64,000 bases of DNA from Gnetum montanum (GCA_015680685.1 MNCI01002227.1:233049-297048), one strand, 5' to 3'; counted from the first letter of the stretch, positions 31,401 through 43,110 are shown. A program made the numbers and translations. The notes: generated from the letters alone by a model not told the origin.

Positions 31401-33916
31401 TGCTATTTTTGGTTCAAAGAAAGCTCCAAAGATTCAAATGAAGATGAGGCATTTAGAATATTAGCCATTTGTGGTTGTAAGGACCTGGTTGGACTATTGG
31501 TTCTAAAGAAAGGTCTCTTCTTTGATTAGTTATCTAAACTAATAGTAGGTTGAGGATTGACAGCCCTTATAGCATTACATTGCTACAACTGGGCAGGAAG
31601 CTCACCCTACATAGTTAGAGTAGGTGGTAATGGAGCTGAGGGTGGAAGATATGTAGACAAATGAGATGGATAGTACATATGTAGAACATCACCCCAAGGA
31701 GAAAAAGTTCTATAGTACTCGAGGGCCTAGTAGTGAGGTTGAAGAGCAATGTGACTAGTAGAGTCATGTGGAGAGATCGGCTACTAAACGTAATACCCGT
31801 ATGGGTCAAGTTGATGGTAAGGATACTGTTGATTTGGTGGTGGCATTCCCCATGATTATGGGTGTTTCCATTGTTGATACTGTTCACTCAGTTGTGGTGG
31901 AGCTCCACTCGGATAATACGCCAAGGGTTGGTGGAACTGCCTTGGGTTACGTTGAGGATAAGGTAACCTTCTGGGTATTTTCCGTCTATTTAATCGTGGG
32001 TTTAGTGCATACATCCTAGACTCTTATAGATGTGACACCATTGGGAAAAATTCCTTAGGATGGTCATATTGGAAAATCTCACATCCATCATCATTTTTCA
32101 TGTCTGAATCCACAACCTCTTCAATGATGACAACCTTGCCCTTACCTTTGTTATGTGTATACTCAGCTCCTTTCTTTTTCCTTCTCTCTCAGTTACTACT
32201 TGGTTCTCTAGACTCCACTATTTTTAGGATAGTTTGAAATTTTTCATCTAGGGAGTTCCACATTTTATCTACCTTTGCTGATACTTTTTATGAAAAATTT
32301 TGAATGGGCAAAGTCTTTCTATTCACCATCTCTTCAAGTGGTGACTCTTCCTCATTTTCAAAAACTCTAATTTTCTTCTTTCGGAGGGAAGGATCTCTAT
32401 TGTACTCTTCTGCACTTTCTCTTTTCCTCAACTTTCCTTCCTCCTTAGCAACTTGCTCCAATAATCTTTGTATTTGATGGGCTCTTAGCTCGGATAACCT
32501 TCCTTGGGCATAAGTCCCAAGGGTTCTTCGCATTTCATACCTAAGCCCATCTATGAGATGGTGTAGTTGTTCCTTCTGTGAGTAACCATGGCCAGGACTA
32601 CAATGTAACAATGAATAATACCAGCCCATGGCAGCATCCAAGGATTCGTGTCTTCCTTGTTTCCATCCTTGGATTTACTTACGAAAGTTAGACACCTAAG
32701 AGTATGTTTGATACTTATTGTTTAATAGTTCTAACATGGTACTCCATTGACGAATGAATTCTAGTTCTAAGGACCAATACTAGCTTTCAACTTCCTTGAT
32801 CAATGTCTGTGGAAACAAATTTAGCTTTTGCCACTTTTTTTCTATATTTTGCAAGGCACATGCATCGTGGAATGCTTGTAGATGGTTTTGACGATCAACA
32901 TTGTATCCCCCTTCAAATCATGGGATGTTATTCATGTCTAGTCTTATGATCCTATTGTCCTTCTAGTGCCTTGTTAGGATCCTAATGGCCTCTGTTATAT
33001 TTAACATACTTTGGGTGGTGAGTAGGGGTTCATCGTGATCCTACTATCTATGGCGTCTATGATGCCTACATTGTTCCCTACTCTCCCTTCTTTTATGATG
33101 TGTTTCTCTAGATTTCCCTCGCCCCCTTTTTCGACTATTTTGTCTGTGATTTTTATTTTGCTTACCCTTGTCCTCATGGTCTTTCCCTTTGTGACTACAT
33201 TTAGATCCCGAAGGAGAGGGGGAAGGAGATGATGAAGGTGAAGAGGAAGGAGGACTGGCACCATGATGGCCCCTGTCACCTTTGCTTTGGTGGTTGCAAC
33301 CTCGGTCGTGGTTACAACTGGAATGTCCATCATTGTCATGCATTTGTGTTCCTTTTTCAAATCCTTTATGTCCATTGGTACTAGAACCTGGGTTATGAAT
33401 AATTGAATGAAGATTCTGATACCCAACTCCTTGAACAAAGTCAATGAGAGGTACACTATTTTATGGAAAACCTCTTGAGGTAGGTTCACCACCCTCGTTT
33501 TCACTTAGGACATATGGGACATCTTGAGACCACTTCCCCTTCATAGATTTGTAATGTCTCTCCTATTACAAATCCCTTTCGCATTGTGCCTCCATGGATC
33601 GATAATCTCTCAAATATTTTTCATGCACAACGTACTCCGATTGTAAGTGTTGCATACCAATTTTTGTGAGAGCACAAAGAAGCATGCTTGGGATTCAACA
33701 ATCGGGAGGTAACACTATGTTACCTTCTAAATCATGTCATTGCAGTTGTTCATCTTGGTGGAGGATAAAGGTAAAGTTTGGTATATACTCATCAGGATGA
33801 GTGTATACCGTGTGAACCTACTCGGGCATTGGCGGATCATCATGTGCACCCCGCCTCCAATTATTCATGGTGTCGGACCTAGTTGGTGAAGCACTCTCAT
33901 AAGAAGAAGGAGACAT
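31400..33916 (-). pseudogene. gag: Gag of E4
   Basis: The start is at 33916. An N-terminal segment is followed by a strongly Ser/Pro/His/Arg-rich stretch (33044-33343; SSSPSSSPSPSPSGS then KRGRGKSRE and RRHRR). The capsid runs from about 32900 to 32290 with LDMNNIP, FHDACALQNIE and GHGYSQKEQLHHLIDGLR, then TYAQGRLSELRAHQIQRL. Near 32080 the knuckle is reduced to CEIFQYDHPKE. A Pro/Tyr/His-rich tail ends near 31600. Stops and frameshifts separate these parts. Confidence 0.82.
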
Positions 33917-34033
33917 GGTTGATTATTCAGTGTGTGATACCCTTTTCTGGTGATTGTAGGATAGTTAACTCTAAGGGTTTGTTTCAATGATGGAAGGATT
34001 TCCTAAGTTCTAATCAATGCACAAACAACAAAA

Positions 34034-34051
34034 TCCTCGGAAACTATGCCA
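34034..34051 (-). other. Primer-binding site of E4
   Basis: TGGCATAGTTTCCGAGGA lies one base inside the 5' LTR. It is a decayed form of the tRNA-Asp complement, with five mismatches to TGGCGCCGTTGCCGGGGA. Confidence 0.65.
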
Positions 34052-34052
34052 A

Positions 34053-34884
34053 TGATGAGCAGCAAGGTACCCCTACACCCAACCATACGAATATGAGTGT
34101 TCATGCACGATTCGGTCGAATTTTGAGGATTAAGTGCTTATGCGCCTACATAGAACAAGGATGAGTTATGAAATCATTGTCTTCCCAAGCTTACTTGTAA
34201 GGCTCAATTGTATGGTTAAGTAAACTAAAGGTATGTGATTTTTATTATTTTATGTTTCATTTTCTTAATGCTTAAAAGAGAGAAATGAGGCAATTTAATA
34301 ACTAATTTGATTTAACTAGTTAACTATTCTCTAGCTAGTCCTAACACCAACATCCGTTCCCACTCTCTGAACACATCCTAAACCAGTGTAACACTACTAA
34401 GATTACCAAACACTAGTCGTTACTAGGTTACCAAGTGTTCCCACGTATGCTCAAAGTGGTCGTGCTAAGTGTGCTAAATTGTTGATAATTAATAGTTCAA
34501 TAGAAATAGCATTAATTAACTAATGAGAGCATCAAATGACAGTAAATAACATTAAATGCAATAATTAAGCTATTCCTAATGTTGCAAGGTTTATCACAAA
34601 GTTCTTCTTTATTTCTAGACACAAGGTGTGCTCAGGTACACAATGCTTGAATAAAGATTCGTTCACTTTATGACTTCTACTGCAGGCACTCAGAAATAAT
34701 TCTAACTCTGAAAGGAAAAAACTATAAGAGTTTGCTAAGGGACTAAAAAACTAATACTAAACCAAATTCCTCTATCTCCTATTTATAGCTAACAAGATAG
34801 GTTCTAACATCACATGTCTGATATCACTTCAACATCTTTGATATCATGTATCCAATATCAAGGGTTTGATATCAGGACTCATCA
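34053..34884 (-). repeat. 5' LTR of E4 (832 bp)
   Basis: Ends are TGATGAG and CTCATCA, and it is clearly homologous to 24990-25823. In its U3 each CGATATCG word of the 3' LTR has become TGATATCA or similar, a CpG-directed decay. Confidence 0.9.
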
Positions 34885-35430
34885 ATTTCTATGTTCATGG
34901 TGACTTCTTTAACTTTTCCCATGGGTTCGATTCTAGTTTTTAGTCCAACCCTTTAAAGGAGCTCTATCTTTATGCCTACGTTCATCTTCAATAGAACTAG
35001 ACATTGAGGGGAAAGAGGAAGATGAGGAATTAGAAGAATTACCATGGCTTCTATGATGTTCCTTGAGGTCCCTTGATTTATCATTTCTTGATTTTGAGGA
35101 GGACTTAGGACTTGAGGCCTTTTCTAATTTAGGACCTACATCATCTCCTCTAAGATTTTCTGACTTAGGTGAATGTAGTCTTTGGGTGTCATCAAGATGG
35201 TCATGATCATAAGAAACCCCTACATAAGGTTAAGCACTCCAATCTTCTTCATTGTATATTGCATTATTTCTCTAATGAATGTGTTCGCTATACAATGCAT
35301 AATCACTTCCGTGTGAGAGAGACATTGTTCTTGGTTTATGGTGTGTGTGAATTAATAGCTTATGAAAGATATATCATTAATACCTTTTACAACAATTGTG
35401 TATAATATAACTAATCTTGATAACTAGCAT
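34885..35430 (-). pseudogene. gag: Gag of E2, N-terminal part
   Basis: The minus strand codes for a Lys/Ser/Arg-rich region (SSPKSSSKSRNDKSRD, then SSNSSSSS) at 34970-35130, equivalent to the RS-like stretch in E1, E3 and E4. It continues into the capsid part at 24989 once E4 is removed (frame VKEVTMNIEIFFIICFMM across the joint). The PBS TGGCATCATTGCCGAGGA lies at 35433-35450. Confidence 0.65.
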
Positions 35431-35432
35431 CA

Positions 35433-35450
35433 TCCTCGGCAATGATGCCA
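35433..35450 (-). other. Primer-binding site of E2
   Basis: TGGCATCATTGCCGAGGA, one base from the 5' LTR, with four mismatches to the tRNA-Asp complement. Confidence 0.7.
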
Positions 35451-35451
35451 A

Positions 35452-36321
35452 TGATGAGTGGTGAGGTACCCCTACACTCAACCATACAAATCATAAGCAC
35501 TCATGCACGATTTGATCAAATTCCATGGATGGGACTAGTTGTGGTGTTTAGATTGTTATGCTTTGATCGTAGTTTGTTATCTTTCCACTTGGACTAGTGG
35601 AAGCTTTGTCATGTATGGTTTAGTCCAAAGTGAGGCATATGATGTTGTTCCTAATTCTACGCTACTCTTGATGGTGATAAAGAGATGAATTAATTAAACT
35701 AATGAATAATGAGAAACAAGATCTAAACTAGCCTATGGCTGATGGTATCCACTCTTAACTATTTGTACATGTCTTGGACTTTGTGAGATTACTTTTGGGG
35801 GTGCCAAGTGTACATCATTGATTGTGCCAAATGATACACCTCTGGATTACCAAGTATATACACTTAAACGCTTGTGATTAAGGTGTACACATTTTTATTA
35901 ATAATAAGAATAGTAAATAGTAATAAAGGGGAACATTTAACTAAAGAAAGCATTAAATAATTAATAATTTAAGTGGATGTTGCAATGATGGGAGTAATCT
36001 TGATCTTTATTGCCAATCATGCAATGTGTTCAAGTACATCATACTCAAACAAATGTGTCGTATGATTACAAACATCACACTACGGGCATGCATTGGAAAT
36101 AATAGACCTTAAAGAAAAGAAATTGAAAACTAACCTAAAATTTGACTCAAAATGGAAGCCCAGGTGTTGCATTAATAGGCCAGAGTATATACCCTAACAT
36201 TGGGTACCCGATGTTGCATCTAGGCCTCGACATCATGTACTTGATGTCTAAGCAGATAGAAAATAGTGATTCATTAGATGTTAAGGCTTCGATGTCAAGA
36301 CAGGCAAATCATGACTCATCA
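35452..36321 (-). repeat. 5' LTR of E2 (870 bp)
   Basis: It pairs with 13094-14023, with TGATGAG and CTCATCA ends. The TATA box of the 3' copy is changed to CTATTAATG here. The GACGTC-type array has lost nearly all CpG. TSD ATAGC follows at 36322-36326. Confidence 0.88.
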
Positions 36322-36326
36322 ATAGC

Positions 36327-37208
36327 TAAGCTGATTATGCTATGAAATTAGAGAAGATATATATTTAGTTGTGTTTAAAATTGATTTTCAAAATTTTTCT
36401 TGAATCATGTTTTTCAATCATTTAAATTATGCAATATACTTTGCCTCTTTCCATTACAAGAAATATTTTAATAATATTTAAAGGAATTATTATCAAAATA
36501 ATTAACATATCCATGTTTATCCAACTCAAATTGAAAATTTATATTTAATTAAAGATGAGAAACATATCTCAATCAACATATCAATAATTTTATTTTATTT
36601 TTACTTTTAAGAAATGAAATGTTAATCATCATAATAATGGACCTAATAACTTTGCATATTCATTTGATTAAGAAAAATGACTAAATATTTCCTTAGTAGC
36701 TTGTAATTTCTTAAGTGCCAACCCATGTATATCTAATGGGGGGTATCAGATCCCAAAAAAATAAATAATAATATTTTTTTAAAAAATTAGAGTACATCAC
36801 ATCATCAAAGAGAAAGTCTAAACAAAAATCCTAATAGTTTTTGGGGATGCCTTTTCAAGTTTTTTCCTTATAATAATTCCTAAAAAACCTTTCCTCTAGG
36901 GCTAGAAAAAGATCAAGCCTTGTCTTTATTCAAAATCTCCCTCACAGATTTTCACTTCTTACTAAACAGGTTCTTGTAGAGAGGAGAGACTTATCTCAAA
37001 AGCCAAAAGACTACATCAATTAGAAATAAAGAAAAAATAGGAACAAAAGCTAAAAGCTTCTTATCATTGAGCCTCCATAATAAAAAATAATACTTTAAAA
37101 AATAAAATAATTGTTCAACTTTTACAAGGAGCTTTTTTGCTTGAGGGTGTACCTAAAAAGTAACATCTTTGAAAATCTAGTATTTGAAACTTGAAGAGAG
37201 ATCATAGT
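36327..37208 (-). pseudogene. Right part of the copia host of E2; otherwise unassigned
   Basis: By the E2 target duplication this must continue the copia relic at 11990-13093. Upstream copia sequence (pre-integrase or protease) would be expected, but it is too decayed for me to recognise motifs. It is AT-rich with poly-A/T tracts. It ends at the LTR of E5. Confidence 0.35.
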
Positions 37209-38024
37209 TGATAAGCAGTAAGTGTCCCCTACATCCAACCATAAAAATCATAAGCATGTATGAAAAATTCAGCTAAATTACATGGACCTTATCTAAGTGG
37301 ATACTATCTTCAATAGATAAATATGGAATTTTTGATCATTGTCTTTCCAATCATTACTTGTGCTTAGCTTAGTAGGTATTGTTAAGTAAGATTGAGGTAT
37401 GAGATATTTATATTCTTATTATTTTTATCATTAAATTATTAATATGATAAAGTGATTAAAATATCAAATTCTAACTAACTATGAAGTGTATCCTCCCCCT
37501 TTCTGTATGCATCCTGAACTTATACTAACACTTCTAGGCATACCAAGTGCCCATAATTAGGATTACTAGGCATTAGCAATCATGCTCGAAGTGATCATAC
37601 TTACACTATTACAAAATAAAATATTAATTTCCTAAGTGTAGAAAAGTAAACTATATTTAAACTAAAGTACTTTAAAATAAACTAAGTATTAGTCCAAGTG
37701 CTACAATGGAAGAACTTAATCTTGATTTTATTGTTATCATGTAGAAGCTTTCAAGTACAACATGCATTTGAATAAAATGTCATTTGATCAACTCAATCCA
37801 TGCAGTGGGCACTCAAAGGAAAATTCAGCTAAGTCCTACAAAAACAAACTATAAGAGATTCACTATGAAAATAACAAAAGATGCCATAAATATGGATGGT
37901 ATGCATAATTACATAGACTTATGGAGGATTAGCATCAATGCATATGTGCCCCATCCAAGGATGCATTAATGAGGCTAACTCAATGGGCATGTGTTAGTGC
38001 AACTAATCAACTTGAACTTCATCA
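37209..38024 (-). repeat. 3' LTR of E5 (816 bp)
   Basis: It starts TGATAAG and ends TTCATCA, followed by the polypurine tract TACCCCCATGATTG (38025-38038 on the plus strand). The R/U5 part matches the other Athila LTRs (CCCCTACATCCAACCAT near 37226). The U3 contains GCATCAATGCAT and GGATGCATTAATG words at 37930-37975. Confidence 0.8.
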
Positions 38025-38263
38025 TACCCCCATGATTGAATAAAAACTTGTCCTCCAGTGAACAAAAATGGGACTTACTTGTTTACAAAATTTAAAGAAT
38101 ATGGAATTGACAACAAACTAAATAACTAAAATAATAGATAAACTCTAAGTACCATGTTACAAAATATTTTTGTGGTTACAAAAGATATATACTATACAAA
38201 AATTTGGACATGTTGATAAAATTGGCAAGTGTTAGTTGAATGGGATGGAGAGGGATAAGATCT

Positions 38264-41100
38264 TTATACTATGCCTAGAGGTGGAGGCTCCTCTAATGTG
38301 GAGGGTCCATCACATTCTTGTTCTATTGGTGGTCTAGGTTGCCCTATTGCTACTTCTAAGAATTTGAAGGCATTTAAGAGTTCCTTCATCTTCTCCTCCT
38401 TGCTTTGTGGGTCATAAATGGTCCACGAAACTTCTCTTATTTTGGCTAGTTTAGGTACATTCCACAAGTAGCACATGGTCGGGAACATCTCTTTCATGTT
38501 GATAAACCATGCTGCAAACTATTTACATTTGATGTTGAACATATAGACAAGATTTTGCAATTCCTATTAGTCATTCATTCTTCTAGCTAGGTTCTCAATA
38601 ATTGATTTTTAATCTATGAATCTACTCTTGAGAACTTCAAGCTCCATGTTGGCCACTTTCAACATCCATTTTGTCTCTTTATGAAGCTTAAACCTTATAG
38701 AGGAGGTAGATGATGGTGACCCACTTTTCCAATTTAAATCTTAGCCTTCCCACTATTAGCATTGTCAAGTTTTCATAATGAAGGTTGGCTAATTTCATAT
38801 ACTCCATCATCTCCTCAATTCCAAACTTCCTTAGGTGGATCTCAAATTGGTTGTAGTCATTAAGGCCATCAAAGATGGATTGTCATATGTCATCTCTTTG
38901 CTAGAGCTCATAGAGAGTTTCACTCACCTTTTCCTTCATTAGTTTGATTTCTTTCTTGTTGATACCCTTGAGCATCCCAACTTAGTCCCTATAGTGATTT
39001 CTCACCTTTTCATATTTCAAGGCCTCATTCTTCTAGGTAGAGATCTTAATGATACTCTTCTAATAAAGGTTGTGAACCTCCTTCATTAAGAGATTTCTAT
39101 TTTCTCTAACCAATCTCCTCATATCCTAGTTCCACTTGGAAAGTTGTTCCTCCTACTAATGAATGTACTTGATCATTTGGTCCTTTTGTTGTTTAGTATT
39201 GCATAGGCAATGATTGTCTTAGGTTAGAAAAAGATTTTCCTTGAGGATTTGTTGAAGGTCATGGTTGGAAGAATTCATCATTGCTTCTAATAGAGACAAC
39301 TCAAAGATCACCATCTCTTTCACATTCTCATCCTCTTGAAGTCTTTGCTAAAGCTGTTGAAAATATTTATCTTTAATAAGCTTAGGCTTAAGAATGGATA
39401 AATTTGATAAGCAAGGTCTAAGTTCTAAAACCTCATCTACCAACCATTGATTGCTAATGATGGCCTCCTTGAGTTATGCATTAGCAATGAGAAACTTGCC
39501 TTTTATCTTCACCAACTATGATTGGATGGTTGAAATATCTGTTAGGATATTGAAAATCTCTAAAATCAATTACCTAGCTTCAACCAATTGCTTCAAAACT
39601 TCTTTGTGTTGTGTTGTGCTCATTCCCTTGCTCCCTGCTCTTGTAGTAACTTGGACATCTACCATTATAGCAACATTAGGGATAGATATTGCATGAGCAC
39701 TTAAGCCTTTTCCAAGTCTATTTGCTACCACCTCTACTATAGTCTCCTATCCCTTATTTGGCATGACTAAGACTATTGCTTCTTCTACATCCTTTAGAAT
39801 AAACAAGGAGGTTGTTATGTTTTTAGAAATTTTAAGGAATTCTTATCTCAGAATTAACATAGTGACTTCTCTGACATCGGGATTGGTGTGAACAAACACA
39901 TGGTATCTTGGTGAGGAGAAAAATGGATCCATTTCATCCACTAGTCAACTAATGATCATGATAATCTCACTTAGGTGGTTCATGACTAGATGGTAGACAA
40001 AGGATTCACCACTACTTCCAAAGGATTGTTATTGCAATTATTATTCCCTAAGTTTCCTTAGGCATTCAGTAGTTGCCACTAGTTTAGAAGTTATCTCTAG
40101 TGTTACAAGTGGTGGTGAAGGTGGTAGCTCCTCTTCTTGAAGCTTGGCAAGCACTTTGCTTTTCATCATCTCCTACAATGATGTAGTAGAAGCCTTGCAA
40201 ATAACATAATTGGCATAGTATGCTATGCCTCCCCTTTCACATAGTTTTCTAATGAGATAGGGAAAGGGGAGTCTCTTCCTATCCTTCTCATTTTCATCGA
40301 AACATTTCTCTATTTCTAGGAAGATGAGTTGGAAAAGCTAGACTTGGAACTTTCTACTTAGAGTCATGCATGCCTTAGAAGATAAGGTAATCACCTTGCT
40401 TGACCTCATTGTGGCATTGAGGTGATAGGCTATGATCTTAAAGTAGGCTCTCTTTGCCTTAGTTATGGCACTATACTCCTTGTGGTCCACTCCATAACAC
40501 TATTGAACTCATTCTTTCTTTACCTTAAGGTTTTCTTGTGTCTAAATTTTTGCCAAATTTGTCCTAGTGTTTAGCAATTAAAGGGCCTCTACAGTTACCT
40601 CAATTGAGTAGAAGATAGTAATATTTTTTATCTTAACTATTGCATCTTCTTACCGGTTGTTCTAAAAGAGGTAGGTCTCTTTCATGTATCATTTTTCATT
40701 GGTGGAGAGAATGGGCCATAGAAGAGACCCTTGTAACTAGGTCTTAATCTCTTCTAGAGCTAACTCCAGAAAAGGTCTAAAGTTCAACTTTTTAAGGATT
40801 GAAATTTGAATCTCTTTACTTCAAACCTTCTCTAGGTAGGTCTTAATAACTATGACCTCCAAGTTGGATCATATTATTACAACCTCATCTTGCTTGGATT
40901 ACCCTATTTTAGCTATGGAAACTTGGCAAACTGATGCTACCTTGACTCCTTATGCAAGGGCTCGATAGCATGGGTTGCCTCGATAGCTTGATCTTAAGCT
41001 TGTTGTTATTTTGGTTGCTATTATTGTCTCCTTCCTCCATGAGGTTATTTCTCTTAGGGCTATGATGGCCCTCTTACCTGTGGTCATCATTTTAGTACCA
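38264..41100 (-). pseudogene. Decayed long ORF in env position of E5
   Basis: About 2.8 kb of the minus strand gives mostly helical, Lys/Glu/Leu-rich protein with scattered stops and at least one frameshift. Around 40150-40800 it has KNITIFYSIEVTVEAL, then AKRAYFKIIAYHLN and LPFPYLIRKLCERGG. These resemble the layout of the putative plant transposon protein domain found in Athila/Calypso-type extra ORFs (a G-x-V-x-FS block, then a WFPSLITxLCxxxGV-like block). A better-preserved segment lies at 38690-38880 (QFEIHLRKFGIEEMMEY). The last 77 codons (38264-38497) are open. It is not gag, PR, RT or IN. No membrane segment was evident, so an envelope role is not supported. Confidence 0.5.
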
Positions 41101-42395
41101 TCTATAATCACAAACATAATCTTAGATTAGTTATTTGGATATAATCTTCTTTAGTTTGGATAGCTTTTAACTATTCGATCAAGTTAAGTTTGATGGTCAA
41201 ATAAAAATTGTATCATTAATTTTTTATTTAGTGATCATGGGCATATGAAAATATTTTATTATTATTTTATTTTCACTTCATCAAAGGCTCATTGTTGGTA
41301 TTGATTCTTGGGATTATTATTTTAATACTTAATCTATGAGATGTTAGAAAAATTTTATATTAAAGCCTAGCATTTGATGCCCCCACAACATAAAGAATAC
41401 CTTGAAAAGCTTGAGAATTGAAAATTGGGTAAAAATGTGTAAGTGGTGAGGAATTTATGGTTATTGAAAGGCTATAGTCTCTAAAAGTTACAAAAGTCTA
41501 CTTTTTTTACTCTAAAATATGAAAAATGAGCTCAGTGTCACACGTATTTATAGGATATTTGTATTGCATCAATGGAGATGCATTGACAAGGATACATCAA
41601 TGCAACCATTTGCAATCATTTTTTCACTTTTAATTCTAAGGGACTACGAAAGATTTTAAGGATGAAATAAGAGCCAAATAAAAGTTAAAAGGCTGGGAAA
41701 CCAAGGCAACAACATTTGATAAGGATCTAGTGCATGCATAAGAGCAAATCAAGCATATGGAATGAGAAAAATAAGATGTTTTTCAATTCAAATGAGCACA
41801 TAACTAGAAAATGTAGGCTATTAAGGTTATGTGAACCAAACTAAGGATCATGATTTTGAGGTTTAAACTAAGGGAAACCAAAAGTTTTGCAAGTGGATCC
41901 TTCCTAAAGAAGGCTTGTGCTTAAAAATGTCGTTGCAAAACCCCATCAAAAGGAGTCTCTAGGCACCTTAGATGATGAATGATGATTCATGTTATACACC
42001 AAACCCTTGTAAATGGTTGGCTAAGGATAATGTAATCTACCAATAGAAACTAGTAGATGACAATAGTACATGATAGTGAGATGGTGAATGAAGTGCCAAA
42101 ATAGTTGAGAAAGAGATCGGGAGAGGATAATTCAAATCATAGCCACAAGAGATTCTTTTGTGAAAGGTGTGATTAGAATAATCCTAATACCATCCATCCT
42201 ACATCTAGACCAAGTCCATACTACTAGCAATGATCTCACATTGATGTGTCCCTCCTTGCCTACCATCATGAGTTTACAAAAACCATAGAAAATGAGCATC
42301 ACTCCAAAAAGAGAAGAAGGAAGTAGTTTTAGAGATTATTGAGGAAGAAATTTGAGCCTTAGTTAGAGGGGTACCTTTATGCATGGGTAACATGC
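41101..42395 (-). other. Noncoding region of E5 with an orphan U3-like block
   Basis: No gene is seen. A polypurine-like copy GATGCCCCCACAAC is at 41376-41389. At 41544-41554 there is a minus-strand TATA (CCTATAAATAC), preceded at 41561-41605 by TTGCATTGATG, TCAATGCAT and ATTGATGCAA words, like the E5 LTR array. Only this small part of an LTR is recognisable. From 41870 to 42395 the sequence matches E4 26575-27070. At about 42397 it jumps to the end of pol, skipping about 0.9 kb present in E4. Confidence 0.5.
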
Positions 42396-43110
42396 ATGAA
42401 ATTTCAATAGAGAACCTTGTCTCCTATTTTAAATTTAACTTTTTGGATCTAGCCATCATGTCATTATTTGTTGTATGCTTTGTGTACTTCATTCATCATA
42501 CGAACTACTCTTCAATTTTCATCTAGCATATTAAGTATCATCAGTCTTTTTTATTTTGTTCTAAGTTAATGTTGAGGTCAAGCTCACATGCAATTGTGTG
42601 TTTATGGAGTTTAGGTAACTTTCCATACAATAACTTGTAAGGAGAGTAACCTAGAGTAAGATTTCATTAGGAATAGTAGTAGCTTTAACCTATTTAGTAT
42701 AATAGTCAACAACAATAAAAATGTAAGACTTCTTATCAGACATGGGAGTGATGGGTCCTATGAAATCAATTCTCCAAACGTCGTAAGGCTCCAATAGTTG
42801 GATCTATTATTGGGACCCTTCCATCATGATTCCCATTCCTCCATCCCATTAACATCATTCACACAAATGGATGAACTGGTGGACATCCCTAGAGATCCTT
42901 AGCCAAAAGTATCCTACCACCAAGATTTCTATTGTCATTCTTCATCCCACATAGTAGCCCCCATAAGACATCTCATGAGCATCCTAGAGGACTCTTAGTT
43001 TATCTATATTAGGTACATACCATCATACCAAGCCATCAACATAGATTTTGTAAAGGTTGTCCTCTACCTCTAGGTAGTGCTTGACTTGGTGGAGGACTAC
43101 TAATTCCTCC
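42396..43110 (-). pseudogene. pol: Integrase of E5, catalytic core deleted
   Basis: Remains of the zinc domain and the start of the core are visible at 42700-43000. The C-terminal GDKVLYWN-like block is near 42425. Between about 42655 and 42690 the sequence passes from the C-terminal side to the first-Asp side and lacks about 300 bp present in E4 (28220-28550). These contain the second Asp and the Glu. Stops are frequent. Confidence 0.65.

Larger units (their letters stand above)
24990..34884 (-). mobile_element. Athila-like retrotransposon E4 with full gag-pol complement (9.9 kb)
   Basis: Going down the minus strand: 5' LTR, PBS, gag, PR, RT, RNase H, IN, a 1.9 kb noncoding region, polypurine tract, 3' LTR. 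Assignment to the Athila group rests on the RT block EWVSPLVIVPKK with FMDDF in place of YxDD, the integrase block GTHF..REI and the tRNA-Asp PBS. Many stops show it is inactive. It is inserted in the gag of E2, in the same orientation. Confidence 0.9.
13094..36321 (-). mobile_element. Athila-like non-autonomous LTR retrotransposon E2 (with two nested insertions)
   Basis: LTRs at 13094-14023 (3') and 35452-36321 (5') share a U3 motif type and R/U5 sequence, and are bounded by the TSD ATAGC. The internal DNA lies in three pieces, 14024-14927, 21880-24989 and 34885-35451, separated by E3 and E4. After removal of E4 and one TSD copy the gag frame reads continuously across the joint. The only coding region seen is gag; after gag the sequence passes directly into the conserved 3' noncoding region, so protease, RT, RNase H and integrase are absent. 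Without the nested copies E2 would be about 6.3 kb. Confidence 0.85.

Noticed and set aside
33001-33504. 167-codon minus-strand ORF in E4
   Set aside because: A shifted frame over the same gag low-complexity region; the frame at 33044-33343 agrees with gag of the other copies.
38264-41100. Viral envelope gene
   Set aside because: Only the position is env-like; no signal peptide, membrane anchor or cleavage motif was visible, and the sequence is too decayed.
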